47,365 nucleotides of DNA. Source: DAOTWP01 sp034435675 (lineage in GTDB: Bacteria; Chloroflexota; Anaerolineae; Aggregatilineales; Phototrophicaceae). A program made the translations under genes and the position numbers. The notes under the pieces were generated by a model. That model was not told where the DNA came from. It did no database searches and was given only the letters and a program-made list of their open reading frames with translations. The stretch lies in assembly GCA_034435675.1 (NCBI GenBank), contig DAOTWP010000337.1, positions 1 to 47,365 of the forward strand, read 5' to 3'. Of this stretch, positions 8,667-17,159 are shown in pieces; the first letter of the stretch is position 1; the number at the start of each line of letters is the position of its first letter.

Positions 8667-10187
8667 CTACATCAATCCACGTTCAGCAAAGCGAAGAGCG
8701 ACAGACAGCGCCCGCGCCTTGTTGTGGCACTCCTCATGCTCACTGGTGGGGTCACTGTCGGCAACAATGCCTGCACCAGCCTGAATGTACACGGTATCGC
8801 CCTGCATGACGAGTGCCCGAATGGTAATGCAGGTATCCATTGAGCCGTCAAAACTGAAATAGCCGACTGCGCCGCCGTAAGGTCCGCGACGTGTGCCCTC
8901 CAGTTCTTCGATAATTTCCATGGCGCGGACTTTGGGCGCGCCGCTGAGTGTGCCCGCCGGGAAGGTTGCGCGCAGCAGGTCAAACGCATCCATGCCGGAA
9001 CGCAGTTTGCCCTGTACCTGACTGACAATATGCATCACGTGCGAATAGCGTTCGATATACATCATATTGGGCACGCGCACACTGCCATAGTCACAGACGC
9101 GCCCCAGATCATTACGCCCCAAATCCACCAGCATGACATGTTCGGCGCGTTCTTTAGGGTCGTTGAGCAGTTCTTCTGCCAGGGCATTGTCTTCCGCATC
9201 GCTGCTACCGCGCTTGCGTGTCCCGGCAATTGGGCGGTTGTAAGCAATGCCGTCTTCCAACCGTACCATCATTTCGGGTGATGCGCCCATCAGGGTAAAG
9301 GTATCGCTGAAGCGCAGGAAAAACATATACGGAGAAGGGTTCAGTGCCCGCAGTGCGCGGTAAATGGTCAGTGGCGCAGCGGTTGTGCGCCGTGTGAAGC
9401 GCTGCGACAGCACAATCTGAAAAGCATCCCCGGCTGCGATGTATTCTTTCCCCGCGCGCACCATCGCTTCGTACTGTTCCTGCGTCATATTGCTGCGCAG
9501 TTCTTCATCGAGGGAGTCGCCGGTCAGTTGCAGCGCTGGCAGCGGGTTGCCCAGCGCGGCGGCAAGCTGGTCAATGCGCCGGATGGCATCTGCGTAAGCG
9601 CCGTCAGGGCTGCCAGTGTTATGGGCGTTGGCGAGGATAATCAACTGGTGCTTGGCATGGTCGAAAATTACCAGTGTATCCACCAGTAGGAAGGCGAGAT
9701 CGGGAACATCCAGATCGCGCGTGGCGGTTTCCGGCAGGCGTTCGATATGCCGCACAACATCGTAGCTGACGAACCCGACGGCGCCGCCGACAAAACGCGG
9801 TAGCCCCGGCAGCGCTACCGGGCGCACACGCCCAAATTCCGCCTTGACCACGCTGAGTGGGTCTTCGCCGGGTTCCAGCGTCCGCGTACTGCTTTTTCCG
9901 TGCAGGGTATGGGTCACCCGGTTTCCCGTGACGGTGATAATGCCTTTCGGATCAACACCGAGAAACGAATAACGCCCAACCTGTTCGCCGCCTTCCACGC
10001 TTTCCAACATGAACGAGACCTGACCTGCCGCTGCCAGTTTCATGTAGACCGACACCGGGGTTTCGAGGTCTGCCAGCAGCGTGCGATAAACCGGTACAAG
10101 GTCGCCTTGCTGGAACAGTTCCTGCACTGCTTCACGGGAGGGGTGTATATCTGTGCGCGCACGCGCGCTGGGAAATGTCGCCACCAT
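8667..10187 (-). CDS. trpE: Anthranilate synthase component I
   Basis: A 506-residue chorismate-using enzyme, first gene of the operon. The segment FMLESVEGG (LES at about residues 61-63) matches the tryptophan feedback site. RPIAGTRKRG, DLGRNDLGRVC, TFPAGTLSGAPK and YGGAVGYFSFDG are the C-terminal catalytic blocks. I place the start at the ATG at 10187, with GAGG 9 nt upstream; a TTG at 10202 overlaps that ribosome site and is unlikely. The enzyme should be controlled twice: by feedback on the protein and by the T-box leader upstream. Confidence 0.97.
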   Translation of the reverse strand: MVATFPSARARTDIHPSREAVQELFQQGDLVPVYRTLLADLETPVSVYMKLAAAGQVSFMLESVEGGEQVGRYSFLGVDPKGIITVTGNRVTHTLHGKSSTRTLEPGEDPLSVVKAEFGRVRPVALPGLPRFVGGAVGFVSYDVVRHIERLPETATRDLDVPDLAFLLVDTLVIFDHAKHQLIILANAHNTGSPDGAYADAIRRIDQLAAALGNPLPALQLTGDSLDEELRSNMTQEQYEAMVRAGKEYIAAGDAFQIVLSQRFTRRTTAAPLTIYRALRALNPSPYMFFLRFSDTFTLMGASPEMMVRLEDGIAYNRPIAGTRKRGSSDAEDNALAEELLNDPKERAEHVMLVDLGRNDLGRVCDYGSVRVPNMMYIERYSHVMHIVSQVQGKLRSGMDAFDLLRATFPAGTLSGAPKVRAMEIIEELEGTRRGPYGGAVGYFSFDGSMDTCITIRALVMQGDTVYIQAGAGIVADSDPTSEHEECHNKARALSVALRFAERGLM

Positions 10188-10217
10188 AGCCGCCGTCCTC
10201 AATCAGGCATCACGATC

Positions 10218-10254
10218 AAAAAATCCCCACCTCGCTCAAGGACGAGAGGGGATT
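10218..10254 (-). terminator. T-box-controlled intrinsic terminator
   Basis: On the minus strand AATCCCC pairs with GGGGATT, with an inner CTCG/CGAG helix, followed by a run of six T. The 5' arm overlaps the end of the T-box core, so forming the antiterminator would exclude this hairpin. It ends 31 nt before the trpE ATG. Confidence 0.92.
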
Positions 10255-10538
10255 CCCGCGTTGCCACCTTGATTCTTACGGTTCTGGCGTCAATAAGACG
10301 CATTTCCGCAAGCACTCAACCGGTACGGGCAGACTTAAATGCCGATACCGCGCGCCATGATAACGGGACGCTTCCGGCTCGGGCTACTGCTGCCACCTTG
10401 TGGTGGCTGTTCGCCCAGGCAACTCCCTGGTCCATTCTATTCCGGCGTGTGTACCACCTTCACAGCTTCTGGCGGCTCTCTGAACACCGTGTCGAAATAT
10501 ACTCGTCCAGATCAACATTTTTATAAGTTGGATTGTTG
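10218..10538 (-). promoter_or_regulatory. T-box leader (tRNA-Trp sensing) of the trp operon
   Basis: Reading the minus strand from a predicted start near 10538, the leader shows T-box hallmarks in order. There is the Stem I AGAGAGCC motif (10474-10481), then a specifier segment GAATGGACC whose TGG codon (10432-10434) reads tryptophan. The T-box core AAGGTGGCAACGCG follows (about 10257-10270), then a terminator. The core bases TGGC (10263-10266) can pair with the GCCA end of uncharged tRNA-Trp, whose usual discriminator is G. Uncharged tRNA-Trp should favour the antiterminator and transcription of trpE onward. Known biology: T-boxes are best studied in Firmicutes and also occur in Chloroflexota. 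Confidence 0.93.
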
Positions 10539-10544
10539 CAAACG

Positions 10545-10573
10545 ATCGTAACGAGGAACAAGCTGCTTGTCAA
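10545..10573 (-). promoter_or_regulatory. Sigma-70-type promoter of the trp operon
   Basis: Minus strand TTGACA (10573-10568), a 17-nt spacer, then TACGAT (10550-10545). The -35 is a perfect match and the -10 matches 4 of 6. It predicts transcription starting near 10538, just ahead of the T-box Stem I. Confidence 0.75.
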
Positions 10574-10577
10574 GCAG
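10563..10577. promoter_or_regulatory. Perfect dyad over the trp -35 box (candidate operator)
   Basis: The plus strand reads CTGCTTG, one central T, CAAGCAG: a perfect 7+1+7 palindrome centred on 10570 and covering the -35 hexamer. A protein bound here would block RNA polymerase. This would add repression to T-box control. No regulator gene for it can be identified in the window. Confidence 0.5.
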
Positions 10578-10673
10578 TTGGCGCCAAATCGCCCAATGGA
10601 CAGATTCATCAGGCGCGGTGCGCTCGCCGGGCAGCATGCAGCCCACTGTCTTTCGCGCCGGGCAACTCTGGGC

Positions 10674-10679
10674 TATACT
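10674..10679 (+). promoter_or_regulatory. Candidate -10 box for polX
   Basis: TATACT lies 35 nt upstream of the polX TTG start. The -35 position at 17-nt spacing (TTTCGC) is poor, so this is only a candidate. It is divergent from the trp promoter about 100 bp away. Confidence 0.4.
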
Positions 10680-10713
10680 AAAAGTTGCACATAGGTTCTA
10701 GGAGTGCTGACCC

Positions 10714-12477
10714 TTGTCCCTGACCAATCGTGAAATTGCCGAGATTTTTGCTACCTGCGCGGACCTGCTGGAAATCAAAGGTGAGATCGTTCATCGTGTG
10801 CTGTCCTACCGCCGCGCCAGCGAAACAATACGAGAACTCGCGCGTGATTTGCGCGCCATCGCTGCTGAAAATGGGTTGACCGATCTGCCAAACATCGGCA
10901 AGACACTCGCCGAAAAAATTACTGAGCTGCTGGAAACAGGCAAGCTGTCCTTCTATGAAAGACTGACCGCCGAAATTCCCGTTGGGCTGGTTGAGGTGAT
11001 GCACATCAACGGCGTGGGACCCAAGAAAGCAAAATTGTTCTGGCAGCAGCTAGGCATCATCAGTGTTGAGGCACTGCAAGCAGCAGCGGCAGCGGGCAAG
11101 CTGCGCGATCTGCCCGGCATGGGTGTCAAAAGCGAACAAAAGGTATTGGAAGGCATTGCCGCCTTGTCGCGCCGGACAGGGCGTACCCCGCTGGGCGACG
11201 CGCTGCCCGCCGCGCAGACACTTCTGGAGCGTTTGCTGGCGCTGCCACAGGTGCTTCAGGGGGAGATTGCCGGGAGTATCCGGCGTGGGCGCCCCACTAT
11301 TGGCGATGTTGACCTGCTGGTGGCGGTTGCGGATATGCAGGATTCGAAGCTCATTATGGATGCGTTTGTGTCCATGCAGGAAGTGGCGCGCATTCTGGGA
11401 CATGGCGACACCAAGAGTTCTGTCGAACTCCACAACGGCTTGCAGGTTGATCTCCGCGTGCTGGAACAGGGGCGCTGGGGCACGGCGCTGAACTATTTCA
11501 CCGGCAGTCAGGCGCACAACATTCGGATGCGCGAACTGGCGCTGGATCAAGGCTACAGTCTGAATGAACACGCTTTCAGCCCTGTGGACGCCAACAAAAC
11601 AATCATCGAGGACGCCCCAAAGACCCTTTGCTCCAGCGAAGCAGATGTGTACGCAATGGTCGGGCTGCCCTATATCGCGCCGGAACTCCGCGAAGACGCC
11701 GGAGAAATTGAGGCGGCGCAGGCGGGCAGGCTGCCAGCACTGATTGCGCTGGAGGATATTCGCGCCGATCTGCACATGCACACGACATGGAGTGATGGCA
11801 GGCTGAGCGTGCGCGAAATGGCGGAGGCGGCACTGCGGCGCGGGCGGCAGTTCATCGTCATTACTGACCATTCGCAGTATTCGACCATCGCCAACGGCTT
11901 GAGCATAGAGCGCATCCTTCAGCAGCAGGCAGAAGTGCGGCAAGTGGATGCCGACATGGGCGGCGCCATGCGTGTCTTTCATGGCGTTGAGATGGATATT
12001 CGCACGGATGGCACCTTGGACTACCCCGACGACGTCCTGGCGCAGTTAGATTTTGTCATCGCTTCGCTGCACTTTGGGCTGACGCAGGAACGTGCGCGGA
12101 TCACCGAACGACTGCTGAACGCTATTCGCAACCCACATGTGGATTTGATCGGGCATCCGCGCGGGCAGTTGATCCCGGACCGTGAACCGGCGGATCTCGA
12201 TATGGATGCCGTGTTTGCAGCGGCAAAAACACACGGCACCGCGCTGGAAATTAACGCCAATCCGCGCCGCCTCGACCTTGAGGCGCAGTTTGCCCGCCGT
12301 GCTGTCGAACTGGGCGTGCTGCTGGCAATCAACACCGACGCGCACAGTGAGCGCGATATGGACCACCTGCATTTTGGCGTGCGCACAGCACGCCGGGGTT
12401 GGGTTGAGGCGCATTCTGTGTTAAATACATGGGCACTGGAACAATTCACGGAATGGATCAACAGCAGGGGCAAGTAA
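10714..12477 (+). CDS. polX: Family X DNA polymerase / 3'-5' exonuclease PolX
   Basis: This 587-residue two-domain repair enzyme fits bacterial PolX in length. The N-terminal part has helix-hairpin-helix segments (LPNIGKTLAEKI, INGVGPKKAKLF, LPGMGVKSEQKV) and the nucleotidyltransferase motif GSIRRGRPTIGDVDLL with the metal-binding Asp pair. The C-terminal PHP domain carries metal-site motifs DLHMHTTWSDG, ITDHSQYS, HGVEMDI, SLHFG, IGHPRG, EINANP and NTDAHS. All are intact, so exonuclease activity is expected. The start is a TTG at 10714 with AGGAG 9 nt upstream. It leads a plus-strand group with an SH3b protein and ligA. Confidence 0.95.
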   Translation: MSLTNREIAEIFATCADLLEIKGEIVHRVLSYRRASETIRELARDLRAIAAENGLTDLPNIGKTLAEKITELLETGKLSFYERLTAEIPVGLVEVMHINGVGPKKAKLFWQQLGIISVEALQAAAAAGKLRDLPGMGVKSEQKVLEGIAALSRRTGRTPLGDALPAAQTLLERLLALPQVLQGEIAGSIRRGRPTIGDVDLLVAVADMQDSKLIMDAFVSMQEVARILGHGDTKSSVELHNGLQVDLRVLEQGRWGTALNYFTGSQAHNIRMRELALDQGYSLNEHAFSPVDANKTIIEDAPKTLCSSEADVYAMVGLPYIAPELREDAGEIEAAQAGRLPALIALEDIRADLHMHTTWSDGRLSVREMAEAALRRGRQFIVITDHSQYSTIANGLSIERILQQQAEVRQVDADMGGAMRVFHGVEMDIRTDGTLDYPDDVLAQLDFVIASLHFGLTQERARITERLLNAIRNPHVDLIGHPRGQLIPDREPADLDMDAVFAAAKTHGTALEINANPRRLDLEAQFARRAVELGVLLAINTDAHSERDMDHLHFGVRTARRGWVEAHSVLNTWALEQFTEWINSRGK

Positions 12478-12481
12478 ACGT

Positions 12482-13345
12482 ATGTCGGAAAAAACGCCGG
12501 AAAAACCCGTGCCTGCTGCGCGACCACCGCAGACCGGCACACCGGATACCACCCAGGTGAACAGCCCGCAGCACAGCACCCGCCCGATAGCTGCTGAGGA
12601 TACCCGTGCTGTGACAGCAGCGAATGATACCCGGCATTTGCAACCTACGACGGAGAAACTGCCCCCGGCACAACGTCCTGCGCCCATAGCAGACCCGTAT
12701 GCCGGACTGATTCCACCACCTGTTGCGTCCCAACAGCAGGCGCGCCCACCACGCCCCACGCGGAAACGACGCAAGCGTCGCGGGGGCTTGCTGCCGCCCA
12801 TCTGGTCAATTCTGCTCATGCTGCTGCTGGTCGCGCTGCTGGTCGCCGGAATTGCCCTGTTATTCACCAGCGCCGGAGCAAACCGCCGCGTGAGTGTAAG
12901 CGAACCGCGCATCCTGCTCACCCCGCTGACCGTATCGGGCGGTGTACCACAACCGGGGAACCCGGCAGGCACACTGCTGGCAACGGCTACGATTCCGCCG
13001 GAGTTTGACAGCGGCGTGAATAATCCCCCGGCATTTGCGCTGCAAGGTCCCACGCTCCCTCCACCACAGATCAGCCCGACACCAGACGTGATCGAAGTAG
13101 GCAAAACTGTGCGCGCAACTACCGGGGTGCGTGTGCGTCAGGCGGCGGGCACGGACCAGACGGTGTTATTCATCAGCAATGAAGGGGAATTGTTTAGTGT
13201 GATTGGCGGTCCGCGTGATGCCAGCGGGCTGACATGGTGGCAGGTGCGCGCCGTGGACAGCGCGAACCGCGCAGGATGGGCTGCCCAGAGCGATGGTACG
13301 CAGGATTTGTTGATCGTGGTTCCAGCAGGGGAAAATGCGCCATGA
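12482..13345 (+). CDS. Single-pass membrane protein with C-terminal SH3b-like domain
   Basis: A 287-residue protein in three parts. Residues 1-100 are Pro/Ala/Thr-rich and disordered, ending in a basic run (RPTRKRRKRR). A TM helix (about residues 105-128, WSILLMLLLVALLVAGIALL) follows. The outer part ends in a bacterial SH3-like segment with VRATTGVRVRQAAGTDQTV, GELFSVIGG and WWQVRAVDS. The basic run before the helix predicts N-in topology with the SH3b outside, where such domains often bind cell-wall or protein ligands. It starts 5 nt after polX and its stop overlaps the ligA start as ATGA. The function is unknown. Confidence 0.8.
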   Translation: MSEKTPEKPVPAARPPQTGTPDTTQVNSPQHSTRPIAAEDTRAVTAANDTRHLQPTTEKLPPAQRPAPIADPYAGLIPPPVASQQQARPPRPTRKRRKRRGGLLPPIWSILLMLLLVALLVAGIALLFTSAGANRRVSVSEPRILLTPLTVSGGVPQPGNPAGTLLATATIPPEFDSGVNNPPAFALQGPTLPPPQISPTPDVIEVGKTVRATTGVRVRQAAGTDQTVLFISNEGELFSVIGGPRDASGLTWWQVRAVDSANRAGWAAQSDGTQDLLIVVPAGENAP

Positions 13346-15375
13346 TGATTGATGATGCGGCACGCCGCGCAGCAGAACTGCGTGACCAACTGCATTACCA
13401 CATTTACCGTTATAACGTACTCAGTGATCCAGTCGTCACCGATGCAGAATATGACGCGCTGTTCAACGAACTCAAGCGGCTGGAAGCAGATTTTCCGCAG
13501 CTCATCACACCGGATTCGCCGACACAGCGGGCAGGCAGTGATCTGAGCGAAGATTTCCCGAAAGTGCCACACCCAGCCCCAATCCTCAGCCTGGCGAACG
13601 CTTTTTCGCAGGAGGATCTGAAAGCATGGGAAGAACGCAACCTACGGATGCTGCCTGCCGGAACACAGTTGGACTATGTGCTGGAACCCAAGCTGGACGG
13701 GTTGACCGTTGTCATCACCTATGAAAACGGTGTATTGACCCGCGCCGCAACACGCGGGGATGGCAGCATTGGCGATGATGTCACCCCAAATGTGCGCACG
13801 ATTCGCAGTGTGCCGCTGCGCATCCCCACAGCGCCCGATGGTCCCGCGGCGCCAGGACGGCTGGTAGTGCGCGGCGAAGTGCTGTTCCTCAAACACGATT
13901 TTGAGGCATTAAATATCAGACAGCGCACGCAGGAACTGCCACTGTATGTCAACGCACGCAATACCGCCTCCGGCACGCTCAAGCAAAAGGACTCGCGCAT
14001 TACCGCTGAACGCCCACTAACTGCGTTTGTTTATGGAGTGGTCGAGCTTGTGGGTAAACGGCTGGATCAGCAGTGGGATATGTTGAATTATCTGCGGGAT
14101 TTGGGATTTCTTATCCCGCAGGATGTCGCGCATTATCCCACACTATCCCACATTATCCAGCAGATTCCCACATGGGAATCCCGCAGAAAACAACTTGACT
14201 ACGAAATTGACGGCATGGTAATCAAGGTCAATGATCTACGAGTCAGCGCGGAATTGGGAATAGTGGGCAAAGACCCACGCGCGCAGATTGCCTACAAATT
14301 CCCCGCGCAGGAAGCAACCACCCGGTTGCTTGGCGTCACGGTCAGCGTAGGACGCACCGGCAAAATCACACCCACCGCGCAGCTCGAACCCGTTTTTGTA
14401 GGCGGGGTGACCGTCAGCAGCGCCAGCCTGCACAATTACGACCAGATTGAGAAGCTGGATATTCGGCTGGGGGATACGGTCATCATCAAGCGATCTGGCG
14501 ATGTCATCCCCTATATCGTCGGACCTGTGCCGGGCAATCGAAGTGGCGCAGAAACGCCGATCCTTCCGCCGGAAACCTGCCCCTTCAGCGGTGATGTCAT
14601 CGTGCAGCCTGACGGCGCTGTGGATTATTACTGCCCGAATCCGCGCTGTCCGGAACGGGTCTTCCGCAGTATTGAATTTTTCGCTTCTCGTGGGGCGATG
14701 GACATCGAAGGCATGGGACCCCAGACGGTCAAAACGTTGATTGATAAGGGCATTATCCGCGATGAGGGCGATATCTTTTACCTGCAAGCCGCACCGCTGC
14801 TGGAACTGGACGGCTTCGCACAGAAAAAAGTTGACAACCTACTCAAGTCTATTGATGATGCCCGGCAGCGCCCGCTGGCGCAGTTCCTCGCCTCGCTGGG
14901 GATTGATGGTGTGGGCAGCACCGTCGGGACGATTTTGGCGACTCACTTCGGCTCGGTTGACGCGCTGCTGGCAGCAAGGGTTGAGGCAATACAGGAAGTC
15001 GAAGGTATCGGGCCGATCATCGCGCAGAATATCGTGGATTGGTTTGCCGATAACTATCATCGCGGGATTCTGGACAGGATGCGCGCGGCAGGGGTCAACA
15101 TGCGCGGGGCGGAGAAACAGGTTGCCAGCGAGGCGCTGAACGGGCTAACCTTTGTGCTGACTGGCACGCTGCCCACCCTCAGCCGGGATGAAGCAGCCGC
15201 CTTGATTGAAGCACACGGTGGGAAAATCACCGGCAGCGTCAGTAAGAAAACCAGCTATGTCCTGGTTGGCGAGTCGCCCGGCAGCAAAAAGGATAAGGCG
15301 GAGCAGCTTGGCGTGCCGCTGATCAGCGAAGACGACCTGCGCGCGCTGATTAATTCGCCCGCTGTGCCGGATTAA
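13342..15375 (+). CDS. ligA: NAD-dependent DNA ligase
   Basis: A 677-residue ligase, normal length. It has the Ia domain (ELRDQLHYHIYRYNVLSDP), the adenylation motif EPKLDG with catalytic Lys117, and TRGDGSIGDDVT. The OB fold (VGRTGKITPTAQLEPV), helix-hairpin-helix repeats and a C-terminal BRCT domain (LTFVLTGTLPTLSRDEA) follow. The Zn-finger segment reads CPFSGD...YYCPNPRCPER, so the second of the usual four Cys is Ser416 (AGC, 14587-14589). The ATG at 13342 overlaps the previous stop (ATGA) and has GGGGA 9 nt upstream. The frame is open for 36 codons further upstream, but that part lies inside the previous gene. Confidence 0.96.
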   Translation: MMIDDAARRAAELRDQLHYHIYRYNVLSDPVVTDAEYDALFNELKRLEADFPQLITPDSPTQRAGSDLSEDFPKVPHPAPILSLANAFSQEDLKAWEERNLRMLPAGTQLDYVLEPKLDGLTVVITYENGVLTRAATRGDGSIGDDVTPNVRTIRSVPLRIPTAPDGPAAPGRLVVRGEVLFLKHDFEALNIRQRTQELPLYVNARNTASGTLKQKDSRITAERPLTAFVYGVVELVGKRLDQQWDMLNYLRDLGFLIPQDVAHYPTLSHIIQQIPTWESRRKQLDYEIDGMVIKVNDLRVSAELGIVGKDPRAQIAYKFPAQEATTRLLGVTVSVGRTGKITPTAQLEPVFVGGVTVSSASLHNYDQIEKLDIRLGDTVIIKRSGDVIPYIVGPVPGNRSGAETPILPPETCPFSGDVIVQPDGAVDYYCPNPRCPERVFRSIEFFASRGAMDIEGMGPQTVKTLIDKGIIRDEGDIFYLQAAPLLELDGFAQKKVDNLLKSIDDARQRPLAQFLASLGIDGVGSTVGTILATHFGSVDALLAARVEAIQEVEGIGPIIAQNIVDWFADNYHRGILDRMRAAGVNMRGAEKQVASEALNGLTFVLTGTLPTLSRDEAAALIEAHGGKITGSVSKKTSYVLVGESPGSKKDKAEQLGVPLISEDDLRALINSPAVPD

Positions 15376-15458
15376 GCAGGATAACTCCGGGGTCAGCACC
15401 TGCGGGCTGTTGCTTTGGCGTGAAGACGCTTACACTTGATGTTGGATAGTTGTGCCAC

Positions 15459-15484
15459 AAAGGGCGACCTGTCCGGTCGCCTTT
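15459..15484 (+). terminator. Probable intrinsic terminator after ligA
   Basis: The hairpin AAAGGGCGACC-TGTCC-GGTCGCCTTT is followed by a broken T tract (GCTTTC). It lies 84 nt past the ligA stop and 50 nt before the rlmI-like ATG, so the latter gene may need its own promoter. Confidence 0.55.
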
Positions 15485-15533
15485 GCTTTCACCTCGGTTC
15501 AGCATAAGAATGCTGAGAAAGGGTTCGTTGTTC

Positions 15534-16754
15534 ATGGATGGCAGTACCGCCAGAATTGTCATTAAAGCCGGGCGTGAAAAGCCTATTCGCAACCAGCATC
15601 CCTGGGTCTTTTCCGGCGCGATTGCCGCCGTAGAGGGTGATCCGCAGCCGGGTGGAATCGTTACCGTGTTGGACAGCAAAGGTATTTTTCTGGCGCGCGG
15701 CTACTACAACCCAAAATCGCAGATTCAGGTGCGGCTGCTGACATGGCAGGACGAACCGATCGACACGGCATGGTGGCAGCGCATGCTTCAGCGGGCGATT
15801 ACGATGCGCAGCAGCTGCCAGCAGCAGGCTGCCGGGACTGCTGCGGCATACCGGCTGGTCAACGCGGAGAATGACTTCTTGCCGGGGCTGGTGGTTGACC
15901 GTTATAGTGACTGGTTGGTGCTGCAAGCGCTCACGCTGGGGATTGACCAGCGCAAGACTATACTGACAGAAATACTCACGGATCTGCTGCGCCCGCAAGG
16001 TATCTACGAGCGCAGTGATGTGGATGTACGCGAACGTGAAGGGTTGGGCATGATAACCGGTGTGCTATATGGAGCCGCCCCGCCGCAACCACTGGTCATT
16101 GTGGAACACGGGCTTAATATTCAGATGGATGTGCAGACCGGGCACAAAACCGGCTTTTATCTTGACCAGCAGGAGAACCGCGCACATCTGGCACAACTTG
16201 TCGCCCAGATTGACAGCACTAACCCGATTCGTGTGTTGAACGTGTTCAGTTACACGGGCGGCTTCGGATTGTTTGCCAGAAAAGCGGGCGCGGCGCAGGT
16301 TGTCAATGTGGATAGCTCGGCGGCGGCGCTGGAAACCGCCGAAGCGAATTTCGCGCTGAATGGGCTGAGCAGCGACAAAATTGAGTTTTATCAGGCTGAT
16401 AGTTTTCAACTGCTGCGCGATTTTGCTGCCAGCCATGCCCATTATGATGTGGTTATCCTTGACCCGCCCAAGTTCGCGCAGAATGCTCAGCAGGTCGAAA
16501 AAGCCGCGCGCGGCTATAAGGACATTAACCTGAGCGCCATTCGTATCGTCAAACCCGGCGGGTATCTGATGACCTTCTCCTGTTCCGGCGCGATCACTGC
16601 TGACCTGTTCCAGAAGATCGTGTTTGGCGCGCTGGCAGACACCGGGCGGCAGGCACAGATTCTGCGCCATCTGGGTCCCGGCATAGATCATCCTGTGGCG
16701 CTGACATTCCCGGAAGGTGCTTATCTCAAAGGGCTGCTGCTGCGTGTATATTGA
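15534..16754 (+). CDS. rlmI: Class I SAM-dependent 23S rRNA (cytosine-5)-methyltransferase, RlmI-like
   Basis: About 406 residues, like RlmI/YccW. An N-terminal PUA-like domain begins IVIKAGREKPIRNQHPWVFSGAI. A central RGYYNPKSQIQVRLL segment and a Rossmann methyltransferase follow, with QTGHKTGFYLDQQENR, VLNVFSYTGGFGLFA (SAM loop), DVVILDPPKFAQ (catalytic DPP motif) and MTFSCSGAI (Cys). It should methylate a cytosine in 23S rRNA. The ATG at 15534 follows GAAAGGG; earlier in-frame starts lack a good ribosome site and would add unconserved residues. Confidence 0.9.
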   Translation: MDGSTARIVIKAGREKPIRNQHPWVFSGAIAAVEGDPQPGGIVTVLDSKGIFLARGYYNPKSQIQVRLLTWQDEPIDTAWWQRMLQRAITMRSSCQQQAAGTAAAYRLVNAENDFLPGLVVDRYSDWLVLQALTLGIDQRKTILTEILTDLLRPQGIYERSDVDVREREGLGMITGVLYGAAPPQPLVIVEHGLNIQMDVQTGHKTGFYLDQQENRAHLAQLVAQIDSTNPIRVLNVFSYTGGFGLFARKAGAAQVVNVDSSAAALETAEANFALNGLSSDKIEFYQADSFQLLRDFAASHAHYDVVILDPPKFAQNAQQVEKAARGYKDINLSAIRIVKPGGYLMTFSCSGAITADLFQKIVFGALADTGRQAQILRHLGPGIDHPVALTFPEGAYLKGLLLRVY

Positions 16755-16817
16755 TATCCCAGCGAAGTAAGGGGCAAACCGGCGAGCGCGTCTAATTCCT
16801 GTGATGAGGGTATCCGT

Positions 16818-17084
16818 ATGCTACAGGGTTCAGGGGCTAACGTTATGAGTGAAACGATGGCAAAGATCCAGCATGCAGCGAACGAACGCCACATGCTTTA
16901 CCGGATGGCAGGCAAGCAGCATCTGACCCCCAACCAGTTAAGCCGCTTACAGCAATTGGATCATCAGCTCCCAATGTTGTGGGATCACTACCGGCGTGAG
17001 CTGGCGATGACGCATTATCAGGTGGCAAAACCTACACATAAGCCGGAACGCAATCTGACGACGCTGATGAGCGATGCCGCATGA
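16818..17084 (+). CDS. Small DUF2630-like protein
   Basis: An 88-residue, charged, helical protein. The segment KIQHAANERHMLYRMAG then LSRLQQLDHQLPMLWDHYRR resembles DUF2630, where a helix pair ends in LDxxWDLLRxRR; this assignment rests on recalled pattern only. Two starts are possible: ATG 16818 (GAGGG 7 nt upstream) and ATG 16845 (GGGG 8 nt upstream), the latter giving MSETMAKIQ. The gene is followed by a clear terminator. Function is unknown. Confidence 0.65.
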   Translation: MLQGSGANVMSETMAKIQHAANERHMLYRMAGKQHLTPNQLSRLQQLDHQLPMLWDHYRRELAMTHYQVAKPTHKPERNLTTLMSDAA

Positions 17085-17127
17085 CGCTCGCGGTGGGCAG
17101 ACAATTCATCCGGGAGTGAACACCATG

Positions 17128-17159
17128 AGGGCACAATAGCATGTGCCCTTATTGTTTTT
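17128..17159 (+). terminator. Intrinsic terminator after the DUF2630-like gene
   Basis: AGGGCACA-ATAGCA-TGTGCCCT is followed by TATTGTTTTT. The T tail runs into the 3' end of the converging DUF89 gene, so the two transcription units meet here. Confidence 0.85.

Noticed and set aside
10321..10551. Short plus-strand frames in the trpE leader
   Set aside because: They fall on the antisense of the T-box elements, which explain the sequence fully.
11050..11982. 310-residue minus-strand frame opposite polX
   Set aside because: It overlaps conserved polX motifs and shows no protein-like pattern.
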